Below, in pieces: positions 39,035-46,999 of a stretch of 46,999 nt of DNA (position 1 is its first letter; every line of letters starts with the position of its first letter). The notes under the pieces are model-generated. The model had not been told where the DNA came from. It was given only the letters and a program-made list of their open reading frames with translations, and searched no databases. The DNA comes from Acidimicrobiia bacterium (lineage in GTDB: Bacteria > Actinomycetota > Acidimicrobiia > Spongiisociales > Spongiisociaceae): contig JAJEIM010000017.1 in the NCBI GenBank assembly GCA_022827785.1, positions 1-46,999 of the forward strand, read 5' to 3'. A program made the position numbers and the translations under genes.

Positions 39035-40273
39035 ATGGCCCGCATCATCCCCCTCCTCCTCATCGCCTCTGTCGTCCTGGTCCTCGGAAGCCCGGCCATC
39101 GGGGACGAGCCGGGAGGCCACATCGAAATCATCGAGATCAGCGGCAACCTGGACCGTCCGGCGCTCGACTTCGTCTCGGACCGGGTGGAGGCCGCCGCTC
39201 GGGGAGGCGCTACCGCCGCCATCATCCAACTCGACTCCCGCGCCACGCTCTCCGGCGGCCTGCCGCAGCTGGCGGCTCGGATCGCCGACCCGCCCCTACC
39301 GCTGGTGGTGTGGGTGGGGCCGGCGCCGGCCTCGGCGTTCGGCGGTGCCGCTCACCTGCTGGCCGCCGCCCCCATCAAGGCAGCCGCTCCCGGAGCGCGG
39401 ATCGGGTACGCGCAGCCGGTCGTCGCCGGCGCCCCGCACCACCCGGTCCGATCCGGACCGCTCGAAGGCTTCGCCGGGTCGGCCTTCACGGTCGCCGAGC
39501 CCACCGAGGGGCTCGTGGAGATCGTGGCGCCTTCGATCAGCAACCTCATGGTGGAACTGGACGGCCGGACCGTCGATGTCCGGGGCGAACTCGTGACCCT
39601 CCGGACGGTGCGCCCCGCCGGGGACGGCTCCGCCGCCATCGAGACGGTCTTCTACGAACCGTCCATCGGAGTGAGGCTGCTGCAGCTCGCCACCGGCGTG
39701 GAGGCCGCCTTCTTCTTCCTGGTGGCCGGGTTGGCGGTGGCGGTGTTCGAGTTCTACGCCCTCGGGCCCGGCATCGCAGCCGGCGTGGCGGCCTTCATGT
39801 TGCTGATCAGCGGCTACGGCCTGTCGGTCCTACCGCTCCGCGGCTGGGCTGTCGGGTTGGCCCTGGCCGCGATCTGGTTCCTCACAGCCGACTTCCAGCG
39901 GGGTAGGGCCGGGCCGCTGACCGCCCTGGGCGCCCTGGCGATGCTGGTGAGCGGCCTCTACCTCACCGACGCCGCTCCGCAGATCCGGCCCTCGTGGTGG
40001 ATCGTGACGGTCATCACGGTCTCGGTGACCGCCTTTTACGTGATAGGGATCCGCACCGTGGCTCGGGCTCGCTTCTCCACCCCCACCATGGGCCGTCGCC
40101 ATTTGATCGGGCGGTCGGGCCTGGCCGTCACCCGCTTCGATCCGGACGGGGTGGTGGAGGTCGAGGGTGCCCGGTGGCAAGCCACCGCCCATCGAGAAGC
40201 GGATCTCGGTCCTGGCGATCCGGTGGTGGTAAGAGGAGTCGACGGCCCGATCCTGGAGGTGGATCCGGCTTAG
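39035..40273 (+). CDS. NfeD-like membrane protein with serine-protease-like (ClpP-fold) domain
   Basis: 412 residues from the ATG at 39035, 7 nt after TACCCT (39022-39027), so leaderless. Signal/anchor segment MARIIPLLLIASVVLVLGSP, then a ClpP-class domain (EIIEISGNLDRPALDFVSDRV, AAIIQLDSRATLSGGL, PLVVWVGPAPASAFGGAAHLL). About five membrane helices and a C-terminal OB-fold NfeD domain (LIGRSGLAVTRFDPDGVVEVEGARWQA in parts) follow. The usual nucleophile block is altered (PASAFGGAA in place of a clear ASAG), so protease activity is uncertain. Family members organise membrane domains or cleave stomatin-like partners; no stomatin gene is adjacent. Confidence 0.86.
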   Translation: MARIIPLLLIASVVLVLGSPAIGDEPGGHIEIIEISGNLDRPALDFVSDRVEAAARGGATAAIIQLDSRATLSGGLPQLAARIADPPLPLVVWVGPAPASAFGGAAHLLAAAPIKAAAPGARIGYAQPVVAGAPHHPVRSGPLEGFAGSAFTVAEPTEGLVEIVAPSISNLMVELDGRTVDVRGELVTLRTVRPAGDGSAAIETVFYEPSIGVRLLQLATGVEAAFFFLVAGLAVAVFEFYALGPGIAAGVAAFMLLISGYGLSVLPLRGWAVGLALAAIWFLTADFQRGRAGPLTALGALAMLVSGLYLTDAAPQIRPSWWIVTVITVSVTAFYVIGIRTVARARFSTPTMGRRHLIGRSGLAVTRFDPDGVVEVEGARWQATAHREADLGPGDPVVVRGVDGPILEVDPA

Positions 40274-40371
40274 CCGCCGGCTGCCAGCTGCTGGTTATCT
40301 TCTTCGATTACATTGGCCACAGATTGCTGATTACCGATCACTAGTCATTACTCCTTGAGGGGTAGAGCGCG

Positions 40372-40397
40372 AAAAAACACCCCTACCAGCCGGGTGG
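40372..40397 (-). terminator. Intrinsic terminator on the minus strand, downstream of selAB
   Basis: Read on the minus strand, CACCC pairs with GGGTG around a 9-10 nt loop and is followed by six T (40372-40377 as A on plus), then CGCGCTCT. It would stop selB transcripts that run antisense through whiB. The T6CGCGCTCT tail matches the motif after other terminators here. Confidence 0.4.
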
Positions 40398-40451
40398 TTC
40401 CACTGGTACGTTTCCAGGTACAACTCAGGCGGAGTAGGAGGCGGTCCACGC

Positions 40452-40697
40452 ATGGACTACGACGACTCATGGCATCTCCACGCGCGATGTCGCAATAACT
40501 ACTCGCATCTCTTCTTCCCTCCGAGCACCTTCGAGAGGAAGGACGACCGGGAGCGGAGGGAAGTCAGAGCCCGGGCGGTATGCAACGCCTGCTCGGTCAA
40601 GCAGGATTGCCTCGAATACGCCCTCAGCATCCGCGAGCCGTTCGGGATCTGGGGCGGGTATACCGAGGCGGAGCGCCGGGAGTTGCTAGCGGTCTGA
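40452..40697 (+). CDS. WhiB-family iron-sulfur transcriptional regulator
   Basis: 81 residues. The four cluster-binding Cys are present: Cys13 (HARCRNN), then CNACSVKQDC (Cys44, Cys47, Cys53), followed by the GIWGG turn (FGIWGGYTEAERREL). WhiB proteins occur only in Actinobacteria and their phages, bind a [4Fe-4S] cluster and work with the primary sigma factor. GGAGTAGGAGG precedes the start. The DNA-binding tail after the turn is short. Which Wbl subgroup it belongs to is not clear. Confidence 0.94.
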   Translation: MDYDDSWHLHARCRNNYSHLFFPPSTFERKDDRERREVRARAVCNACSVKQDCLEYALSIREPFGIWGGYTEAERRELLAV

Positions 40698-40701
40698 CCC
40701 G

Positions 40702-42486
40702 CTAGGGGTTGACGGAGCGCTCGTTCCCGTAGCGGGTGGTGATGCCGCGCCGGTCTGCCCACTCCAGGAACGGAACGGCATACTTGCGGGTCAGTCCGGT
40801 GGCGTCCCGGAACTCCGCCACCGTGAAGCGCTCCGGAAGGTCGGCCAGCCGGGCAACCAGCGCATCCACCTGGCCGGGCAGGTAGGCCAGCTCCTCGGAG
40901 ACCCTGACCAGGCGCCCCTCTCTGAGCAGCGCATGCAGGAGCTCGGGGTCGATCTCCATCTCCTTCAGCCTCGGCACCATCGGGCCCGCCGATTCGAGGC
41001 CGGTCCGGATACGCTCCCACTCCTCCTCTTCGGACCGGTCCAGCTCGGGAAGGAATCCCGCCAGCGCCACAACGGATTCCCTCTGCCCGAGCCGGTCGTC
41101 GAATGGGAGCACGGCGGCGAGCGTGTCGATGCCGATCCGTAGCGCGCTGGCCAGGCTGGCATTGGGCATCCCCGGACGCAGGGGGTTGTCCTCGTGGAAC
41201 CGGGCCACGATCGTCCGGGCTCGCCGGGCCAGCCGGGCGGCATAGTCCTCGCTCAGCAGGGACCGGCCCGCCACCACCCCCCGGTCGGGCCTGCCTCCTC
41301 CCGAATGGGCGGCCAGGATCTCGGGGGTCTCCACGCCGCGCCATCCGAGCAACGCGCCGGCCCGCCGGTCGGGGTCCTGCCGGAGAACGGGTTGGAGCGA
41401 GGCCACGGCTCGACGGGCATCCCGTCCCTTGCGCGGCGCCACCGGCTCGACGATCTGCCCTCCGGCCACGATCAGGCGCCTGCCGACATCACGCAACACG
41501 AAACGATCCCCCATCCGGACCGGCACCGGCTGTCCGGTGCGGAGCACGCCCACGGTCCGGTCGCCGATCTCGCCGACGGAGAAGAGGCGCACCGGCCAGG
41601 CTCCGCTGCCCAGGTGCATCTGGTAGGCCCCCCGCCTCGACAGGGGACGGTCCACGTATCGGGCGGAGCGGAACGTGACCAGAAACCGGTCGCTCGGCAC
41701 CCACTCGCCGGGCCTTCCGAGCATCCACCCCCGGGCCACCTTCCTCCGGTCGAGTCCGGCAACCCCGGCCGCGGTCCGGGTTCCGGCTTCGATCCGGTCT
41801 CGCTCCGCCTCGTGAGCCTGCAAGGAGCGCACCCGTCCCGTGACGGCGCCGGGGAGGACCTCCACGTCGTCGCCCACCGCGATGGACCCGCCGACGAGAG
41901 TGCCGGTGACCACAGTGCCTGCGCCGGCCATCGGAAACACACGGTCGATCCAGAGCCGGGTGCGATCGCTGCGGTTGGCGGGCATCGCTGCGATCACCCC
42001 CGCCAGCACCGCCCGTAGGTCTTCCAGTCCATCCCCGCTCACCGCCGACACGCCGACGATGGGGCAACCCTCCAGGGAAGTGCCCGACAGCCGCTCCTCG
42101 ACCTCCAGCGTGGCCAGCTCGATCAGATCGGCGTCCGCCCGGTCGGTCTTGGTCAGCGCGACCAGTCCGTGGCGGATCTCGAGCAGGTCGAGCACCGCCA
42201 GGTGCTCCTCCGACTGGGGCATCCACCCCTCATCGGCCGCCACCACCAGCAGCGCCACATCGAAGCCCCCGCTGCCCGCAAGCATGTTCTTCATGAACCG
42301 CTCGTGGCCCGGGACGTCCACAAATGAGACCTCCCGGTTCCCGATCCTCGCCCAGGCGAACCCGAGGTCGATGGTGAGGCCCCGCTCCTTCTCCTCCCGC
42401 CAGCGATCCGGGTCGCGTCCGGTCAGGGCCTGGACGAGAGTGGATTTGCCGTGATCGACGTGGCCGCCGGTACCTACGACCGGCAT
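40702..42486 (-). CDS. selB: Selenocysteine-specific elongation factor
   Basis: 594 residues from the ATG at 42486, set by the G1 motif GGHVDHGKST beginning at residue 7. It overlaps the selA 3' end by 13 nt. G3 DVPGHERFMKNMLAG and G4 TKTDRAD are intact, as are the EF-Tu-like domains 2-3. The C-terminal third carries winged-helix repeats (LHALLREGRLVRVSEELAYL, FTVAEFRDATGLTRKYAVPFLEW) that bind the SECIS hairpin in mRNA. Delivers Sec-tRNA at in-frame UGA. The intact factor implies the organism makes selenoproteins, though none was found in this window. Confidence 0.94.
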   Translation of the reverse strand: MPVVGTGGHVDHGKSTLVQALTGRDPDRWREEKERGLTIDLGFAWARIGNREVSFVDVPGHERFMKNMLAGSGGFDVALLVVAADEGWMPQSEEHLAVLDLLEIRHGLVALTKTDRADADLIELATLEVEERLSGTSLEGCPIVGVSAVSGDGLEDLRAVLAGVIAAMPANRSDRTRLWIDRVFPMAGAGTVVTGTLVGGSIAVGDDVEVLPGAVTGRVRSLQAHEAERDRIEAGTRTAAGVAGLDRRKVARGWMLGRPGEWVPSDRFLVTFRSARYVDRPLSRRGAYQMHLGSGAWPVRLFSVGEIGDRTVGVLRTGQPVPVRMGDRFVLRDVGRRLIVAGGQIVEPVAPRKGRDARRAVASLQPVLRQDPDRRAGALLGWRGVETPEILAAHSGGGRPDRGVVAGRSLLSEDYAARLARRARTIVARFHEDNPLRPGMPNASLASALRIGIDTLAAVLPFDDRLGQRESVVALAGFLPELDRSEEEEWERIRTGLESAGPMVPRLKEMEIDPELLHALLREGRLVRVSEELAYLPGQVDALVARLADLPERFTVAEFRDATGLTRKYAVPFLEWADRRGITTRYGNERSVNP

Positions 42487-43829
42487 AGGGCCCGTAGGGA
42501 GGCGGCCAGTACGGCGTCGTCGGCCGCGTCGACAGCCCTCAGGTCGATGAGCAGGTCGCCGGCCGCCCGGCGGGCCACCACGGGCGGATCCGATCCGACC
42601 AGGGCCGGCCACAGGTCCTCGCCGCGGCCTTCCAGGACCAGCACCGGCGAGGGAACGGCCATGCCCGGGACCGACCCGGCGCCCGGCACGGCCTCCGACA
42701 TCCGCACATCGGGGACTATCCCCACCCGGGCGGCAAGCCGCTCGAGTCGCTCGGTCAGGGCGGCCACGGAACGGCCGGCCATCTCCCAGAACGGGACCTC
42801 GCTCCCCCTCCCCGCGGCGTAGAGCTCGGCGGTGCGGGTGAGCGCGGCGATCGTGGAGCCGTCCACCCGGACCGCCCTGGCCACCGGGTTGGCCTTGAGC
42901 CGGGCCACCAGATCGGCCCGGCCCGCGATGATCCCGGCCTGGCATCCTCCGAGCAGCTTGTCGCCCGAGAAGGTCACCAGGTCGGCGCCGTCGGCCAGAA
43001 CCTGCCGCACTCCCGGCTCATCGCCGATCCAGGCGGGGGGTGGCCCCTCCAGCCACGGAACCTCTGCATCCAGGAGCCCGCTCCCCACGTCGTAGACCAC
43101 CGGCAGGCCGAGGCGCCTGCCTAGGCCGGCCATCTGCCCGATGGTGGCCTGTTCCGCGAACCCCACCACGCGGTAGTTGGACGGATGGACCTTGAGGAGC
43201 ATCGCGGCGCCGTCACCGGTCGCCTCCTCGTAGTCGGAGATACGGGTCCGGTTGGTGGTGCCGACCTCCACCAGGTGGGCTCCCGAAGCCGCCATCAGCC
43301 GGGGCAGCCGGTAAGAGCCTCCGATCTCGATCAGCTCGCCCCGGGAGACCGGTACCGGCCGGCCCGCCGCCAGCGTGTGGAGAACCAGGAACAGGGCGGC
43401 GGCGTTGTTGTTCACGACCAGCGCAGCCTCGGCGCCGGTCAGGTGGGCCATCAGCCGGGACAGGTAGGCGCCGCGGGAACCCCGGCGCCCCTCGGCCAGA
43501 TCGAACTCCAGGTTGCCGTAGCCGGTGGCTGCCCGGCCGGCCTCGCCGGCAGCCGACGGGTGAAGCGGTGCTCGACCCAGATTGGTGTGGAGGATCACGC
43601 CTGTGGCGTTGATCGCCCGTCGCAGCCGGGTGCTGGACAGGCGGGAGGCGTCGCCCAGGGCTGTCACCGCAGGGTCTACGGAGCGGCCTTCCAGGGCGGC
43701 GGCGCGGGCGTCCTCGATGCTGCGCCGGGCGATCTCGGTCGCCAGCGCCACGGGCAGGCCGTCCCCGACACGGTCGACCAGGTCCTGCGCCAGCGCATCA
43801 ACCGAGGGAAGGTGGCGCAGGTCGGGCAT
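42474..43829 (-). CDS. selA: L-seryl-tRNA(Sec) selenium transferase
   Basis: 451 residues from the ATG at 43829, 6 nt after TATCAT, so probably leaderless. PLP enzyme turning Ser-tRNA(Sec) into Sec-tRNA(Sec). Signature blocks: INATGVILHTNLGRAPL (near residue 85), YGNLEFDLAEGRRGSRG, NNNAAALFLVL, KVHPSNYRVVGF, VYDVGSGLL and FSGDKLLGGCQAGII (PLP Lys near residue 287). Coupled to selB by a 13-nt overlap. selC and selD were not seen in this window. Confidence 0.95.
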   Translation of the reverse strand: MPDLRHLPSVDALAQDLVDRVGDGLPVALATEIARRSIEDARAAALEGRSVDPAVTALGDASRLSSTRLRRAINATGVILHTNLGRAPLHPSAAGEAGRAATGYGNLEFDLAEGRRGSRGAYLSRLMAHLTGAEAALVVNNNAAALFLVLHTLAAGRPVPVSRGELIEIGGSYRLPRLMAASGAHLVEVGTTNRTRISDYEEATGDGAAMLLKVHPSNYRVVGFAEQATIGQMAGLGRRLGLPVVYDVGSGLLDAEVPWLEGPPPAWIGDEPGVRQVLADGADLVTFSGDKLLGGCQAGIIAGRADLVARLKANPVARAVRVDGSTIAALTRTAELYAAGRGSEVPFWEMAGRSVAALTERLERLAARVGIVPDVRMSEAVPGAGSVPGMAVPSPVLVLEGRGEDLWPALVGSDPPVVARRAAGDLLIDLRAVDAADDAVLAASLRALCRS

Positions 43830-43949
43830 CGAACAATGATACCGGTGGCCAGGACCCAAGGACCCCGGTATGGGTGGCGCGAGGACCCGGGAAGGCCCGA
43901 CATGCCCGTTGGACATCGAATAATGGGGTCCGGGGGATAAGCTGGCCCC

Positions 43950-44324
43950 ATGGGAATGATTCTGGGCGCGGCCTTCATCGTGGTACCGATCCTCGAACTG
44001 GTGCTGTTCGTCTACGTGGAGCGGTCGATCGGGCTGGGCCGGCTGGTGCTGGGGATCATCATCACGGCGATAGCCGGCGCCTTCCTGGTGCGGCACCAGG
44101 GCTTCTCGGTCTGGCGCCGCCTCCAGACCGACCTGGCATCGGGCGCACTGCCGGGACGGCAGCTGGTCCATGGCGCGCTGGTGCTGGTGGGCGGGGCGCT
44201 GCTGCTGACGCCCGGCTTCCTGACCGACGCGGTGGGTTTCGCCCTGATGGTTCCCTTCGTCCGGGAGGGGCTCCGCCGTCTGGGAGTCCGCCTGCTACAG
44301 CCGCGCGTGGTCATTATCGAGTGA
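43950..44324 (+). CDS. fxsA: FxsA family membrane protein
   Basis: 124 residues. Three to four helices with the FxsA pattern: VVPILELVLFVYVERSIGLG, GIIITAIAGAFLVRHQG, then the LPGRQLVHGALVLVGGALLLTPGFLTDAVGFALMVPFVR segment read in parts. FxsA relieves F-plasmid exclusion of phage T7 in E. coli, but its normal role is unknown. The ATG lies 6 nt after TAAGCT (43938-43943), so probably leaderless. First of a run of four overlapping genes. Confidence 0.9.
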   Translation: MGMILGAAFIVVPILELVLFVYVERSIGLGRLVLGIIITAIAGAFLVRHQGFSVWRRLQTDLASGALPGRQLVHGALVLVGGALLLTPGFLTDAVGFALMVPFVREGLRRLGVRLLQPRVVIIE

Positions 44325-45121
44325 CCGGAGTCCATCGGCTGCTCGCCCCCAACCCCGGCCCGATGACCGGACCGGGAACCAACACCTATCTGGTCGTATC
44401 GGGCCACGACTGCGTGGTAATCGACCCCGGACCGCCGGAGGAGTCCCACCGCCGGGCCATTCTCGGCGCCGTCGGAGACCTCCGACTCCGAGGGCTGCTG
44501 GTGACCCACACCCATCCCGACCATGCCCTCCTGGCCGATCCGCTCGCCGCCGAGACCGGCGTCAACACCTACGGCTACGGACCCGGACCGGGATTCAACC
44601 CGACCCGTCGCCTCCGGGACGGCGACCGGCTCCGCTTCGGCGAGGCTGTCCTGACCGCCGTCCACACTCCCGGCCACACGGCCGACCACCTGTGCTTCCG
44701 GATGGGCGCCACCGTATTCACGGGCGATCACATCATCGGCGAATCGACCGTGCTGGTCGAGGACATGGGCGACTACTACCGGTCGCTGGACCGGATCCGA
44801 GCGCTGCGTCCCGAGCGCCTGCTCCCCGGCCACGGCAACCGGATGGACAACGCCGCCGAGGCCATCGCCGCCTACATCTCCCACCGCCGGGAGCGGGAAG
44901 CCCAGATCCTCAAAGCGGTCCGCAGCGGCGCCCGCACGGTCGGAGCGGTGGTCCGGGAGGTGTACGGCGAGGTCGATCCCAGGCTTCGTTCCGCCGCCGC
45001 GGGCTCGGCCCTCGCCCATCTGCGACACCTGGCCGGCCGGGGAACGATCTCCCTGGAATGCGGCGAGGGGACCGATGACGAACTCGCCGGGGTGGCCGTC
45101 CTTGACGCGGGTGTAGCGTGA
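44321..45121 (+). CDS. MBL-fold metallo-hydrolase (LACTB2-like)
   Basis: 266 residues, GTG overlapping the fxsA stop by 4 nt. Metallo-beta-lactamase motifs: NPGPMTGPGTNTYLV, VIDPGP, THTHPDHALLA (HxHxDH), HTPGHTADHLCF, FTGDHIIG, LPGHGNRM. The C-terminal winged helix (residues about 200-255; VGAVVREVYGEVDPRLRSAA) is typical of the LACTB2/glyoxalase-II-like group, whose human member is an endoribonuclease. The substrate is unknown. Confidence 0.9.
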   Translation: MTGVHRLLAPNPGPMTGPGTNTYLVVSGHDCVVIDPGPPEESHRRAILGAVGDLRLRGLLVTHTHPDHALLADPLAAETGVNTYGYGPGPGFNPTRRLRDGDRLRFGEAVLTAVHTPGHTADHLCFRMGATVFTGDHIIGESTVLVEDMGDYYRSLDRIRALRPERLLPGHGNRMDNAAEAIAAYISHRREREAQILKAVRSGARTVGAVVREVYGEVDPRLRSAAAGSALAHLRHLAGRGTISLECGEGTDDELAGVAVLDAGVA

Positions 45122-46401
45122 CCGGGCCGCGGTTCCGGCGGAGGTTGCCCCTCGCGTTCGTCGCGCTGATGCTGCTCGTGTCCGCCGCGGCCATATCGGC
45201 GCCGGCGCAGACCACCGAGGAGGAGCTGGTCCGGGTCGAGGAGGAGCTGGCTCGTATCCAGGCGGAGGTCCAGCAGCTGACCGACGAATACCAGGAGGCC
45301 TGGGCGGCGGAAGCCGAGCTGGAGTTCCGTATCAGCAGCCTGGAGTCGTCGATCACCGCCTACGGGGTGGAGAAGAGGCGGCTCCAGGACCAGATCCGGG
45401 AGCGAGCCGTCGACCTCTACATGAGCGGCGCGGCCGGGAACGACCTGGCCGCCCTAATGATCGCCGCCTCGCTCTCCGACATCGACATCAGGACCGAGTA
45501 CCTGGACGATGCCCGGGAGCAGGACCAGGTCCTCTTCAACGGGCTGGAGATCCTCACACGCCAGCTGGAGGAGGCTGCCGAGACCTTGCGCCTCAGCCGC
45601 CGGGAGCAGCAAGAGGTGCTGGCCCGCCTGGAGGAGTTGTCGATCGGCCTGAACGAGCGCCTGGCCGCCGGCCAGGAGGCCTATCTCCGTCTCGAGGAGC
45701 GCAGGGCAGAGGAGATCGCCTTGGCGGAGGCCGAAGCCCGCGCCCGGGCCGAGGCCGAGGCGGAAGCCCGCGCCCAGGCGGAGGCCGAAGCCCGGGCCCA
45801 GGCCGAGGCGGAGGCAGCCTTCCTCGCCACCAGCTCCACCACGACCAGCGCCACCACGACCACCGCTGCCGCCACCACCACGACCACCGAGGCCGCCACC
45901 ACGACCACTACCGAGCCGATCGCCGTCACCGACACCACCCTCCCCGACTCCACTGCCGACCCTGGCGACGGCCCGGTCACGCCCGCCGACCCCGGCGGTG
46001 CGATGGCCTGCCCGGTGGACGGGTTCCACAGCTTCAGCGATACCTGGGGTGCGCCCCGTTCGGGCGGCAGGAAGCACGAGGGCGTGGACATGCTGGCCGA
46101 CCGCGGCACCCCGGTCGTGGCTGTCGAGGACGGGACGATCCATCGGATGTCCAATACCAGCCGGGGCGGCATCGCCGTCTGGCTGGACGGCATCGGGGGC
46201 GACCGCTACTACTACGCCCACCTCGACGCCTGGGCCGCCGGGCTGTCGGTCGGCCAGACGGTCTCCCGCGGGGAGAAGATCGGAACCGTCGGGACCACCG
46301 GCAACGCCCCCGCCCACATTCCCCACCTGCATTGGGAGTTCCACCCCGACCGCGGGGGCCCCGTCAACCCGACCCCGCTGGCCCGCGAGCTGTGCGGATG
46401 A
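45118..46401 (+). CDS. Secreted M23 peptidase with coiled coil (EnvC/NlpD-like)
   Basis: 427 residues, GTG overlapping the previous stop. Signal peptide (LPLAFVALMLLVSAAAISAPAQ). A long coiled coil lies at about 31-235, with an Ala/Glu/Arg repeat tract (EAEARARAEAEAEARAQAEA) at 205-235. A Thr-rich linker spans about 238-275. The LytM/M23 domain follows: FSDTWGAPRSGGRKHEGVDM (His and Asp ligands) and HIPHLHWEFHP (second metal site, His-x-His). GNAPAH and the preceding lysostaphin-type features are intact, so it may be an active peptidoglycan endopeptidase or an amidase activator. Coil-plus-LytM is the layout of cell-separation factors. Confidence 0.92.
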   Translation: MTGPRFRRRLPLAFVALMLLVSAAAISAPAQTTEEELVRVEEELARIQAEVQQLTDEYQEAWAAEAELEFRISSLESSITAYGVEKRRLQDQIRERAVDLYMSGAAGNDLAALMIAASLSDIDIRTEYLDDAREQDQVLFNGLEILTRQLEEAAETLRLSRREQQEVLARLEELSIGLNERLAAGQEAYLRLEERRAEEIALAEAEARARAEAEAEARAQAEAEARAQAEAEAAFLATSSTTTSATTTTAAATTTTTEAATTTTTEPIAVTDTTLPDSTADPGDGPVTPADPGGAMACPVDGFHSFSDTWGAPRSGGRKHEGVDMLADRGTPVVAVEDGTIHRMSNTSRGGIAVWLDGIGGDRYYYAHLDAWAAGLSVGQTVSRGEKIGTVGTTGNAPAHIPHLHWEFHPDRGGPVNPTPLARELCG

Positions 46402-46883
46402 CGGAGGCGACCGGCCGCCTGCGCACCTGGATAGCCGGGCTGTCGGAGGTCCGCACCGGCGTCCCGGTGGAGATCGATGCGCCCGTGGACCGGGTCTGGG
46501 CGGAGGTGGTCGACTTCGCCGCGCACACCCAGTGGATGGAGGACGCCCACGCCATCCGCTTCGGGACCGACCAGCGGGAGGGACCCGGCACGGTGTTGCT
46601 GATCGACACCCGGATCGGTCCGCTCCGCACCGTCGACCGTTTCGAGATCGCCGAGATCGAACCCATGGTGTCGGTAGCCGGCCGGCACGTCGGCCTCTTC
46701 CGGGGCGAGGGCCGCTTCGATCTCTCCTCGCCGGGACCCGGGAGGACTCGTCTGGTGTGGAGCGAGCGGATCCGGTTCCCGTGGCTCTACGGAGGCCCGG
46801 CGGCAGCCCTGGTGGGCCGGGTGGTGTTGAGACGTGTCTGGACCAAGAATCTGGCCACCCTCAAGCGGAGGGTCGAAGCCTGA
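46398..46883 (+). CDS. SRPBCC-fold (polyketide cyclase/dehydrase-like) protein
   Basis: 161 residues, ATG overlapping the peptidase stop by 4 nt. START-like fold: beta strand EIDAPVDRVWAEVVDFAAHTQWM, then GPGTVLLIDTRIGPLRTVDRFEIAEIEP in parts, FDLSSPGPGRTRLVWSERIRFPW, and a long C-terminal helix (LVGRVVLRRVWTKNLATLKRRV). Such proteins bind hydrophobic ligands. Ligand and role unknown. Last gene of the fxsA-MBL-M23-SRPBCC run. Confidence 0.85.
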   Translation: MTEATGRLRTWIAGLSEVRTGVPVEIDAPVDRVWAEVVDFAAHTQWMEDAHAIRFGTDQREGPGTVLLIDTRIGPLRTVDRFEIAEIEPMVSVAGRHVGLFRGEGRFDLSSPGPGRTRLVWSERIRFPWLYGGPAAALVGRVVLRRVWTKNLATLKRRVEA

Positions 46884-46884
46884 T

Positions 46885-46999
46885 AGTGGTCAGTGGTCAG
46901 TGGTCAGTGGTCAGTGGTCAGTGGTCAGTGGTCAGTGGTCAGTGGTCAGTGGTCAGTGGTCAGTGGTCAGTGGTCGGGGGTCAGTGGTCAGTGGTCAGT
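46885..46999. repeat. AGTGGTC heptamer tandem array, runs off window
   Basis: About 16 consecutive AGTGGTC units, perfect except for one interruption (GTCGGGGGTC near 46973-46982). It begins 2 nt after the stop of the SRPBCC gene. The same heptamer appears degenerately at 2960-3120 and 3674-3706. Copy number may be unstable or under-assembled. Confidence 0.95.

Noticed and set aside
40274-40451. tRNA-Sec gene near selAB
   Set aside because: No 90-100 nt cloverleaf with a UCA anticodon could be drawn here or upstream of selA (43830-43949).
46885-46999. Possible CRISPR or replication iterons
   Set aside because: Units are directly abutting 7-mers without spacers or an associated replication gene.

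Overview
The window is a high-GC chromosomal segment of an actinomycete-type bacterium, most likely Actinomycetota class Acidimicrobiia. This is inferred from a WhiB regulator, an SLH/Ig-like surface protein, a nickel superoxide dismutase with a divergent processing peptidase, a KorAB-type 2-oxoacid:ferredoxin oxidoreductase, a probable pyrophosphate-dependent phosphofructokinase, and many genes that look leaderless behind a TANNNT -10 box. No phage, plasmid, insertion sequence or CRISPR array was recognised.

Layout. 1-2121: 5' part of a large SLH-domain surface protein (minus), followed by about 1 kb of G-rich non-coding DNA. 3131-3517: first of four small membrane-anchored coiled-coil proteins (others at 7867-8076, 8378-8794, 22579-22833). 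3841-7399: deoxyribose catabolism operon (deoC, aldehyde dehydrogenase, catalytically incomplete ALDH paralogue). 9122-10321: rmuC. 10549-11379: frameshifted DUF6338-type membrane gene and a tiny basic protein. 11942-14669: membrane protein, metG and a PGPGW-type small membrane protein. 14851-18413: four-gene export ABC system. 18893-19827: divergent sodN/sodX. 19901-22560: DUF3048 lipoprotein and amidase. 23159-26061: korA-korB. 26657-31936: quinone reductase, phosphofructokinase, methylmalonyl-CoA epimerase, a possible carboxylase epsilon-like protein, murJ and a PHP phosphoesterase. 32376-35786: small membrane protein, lysC-asd and a class II aldolase. 35949-37103: Fic protein behind three palindromes. 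37122-37195: tRNA-Pro(CGG). 37249-40697: CNNM/CBS protein, response regulator, NfeD-like protein and WhiB. 40702-43829: selA-selB. 43950-46883: fxsA, metallo-hydrolase, M23 peptidase and SRPBCC protein in one overlapping run, then an AGTGGTC heptamer array running off the window edge.

The most novel signal lies between the genes. Five intergenic copies of one element (10391, 11511, 18520, 26214, 32114) share a G-run, a TTGAA -35 box, an invariant GTCACA in a spacer of exactly 17 nt, and a -10-like hexamer. In the four complete copies this is followed by a 160-200 nt structured region, a conserved GGTGGTGGC G-rich motif able to form a two-quartet G-quadruplex, and a hairpin ending in TTTTCGCG. 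I interpret it as a multicopy small-RNA family. All four complete copies point at the 3' end of a convergent minus-strand gene. Two are followed by related short repeat arrays, and the T-tract plus CGCGTTCT motif recurs at other terminators.

The second theme is the four-copy coiled-coil membrane family, standing in AT-rich islands. One copy is apparently cut by an amber codon, and one is flanked by inverted heptamer repeats. All functional statements are from reading sequence and known family motifs; no database search was run.
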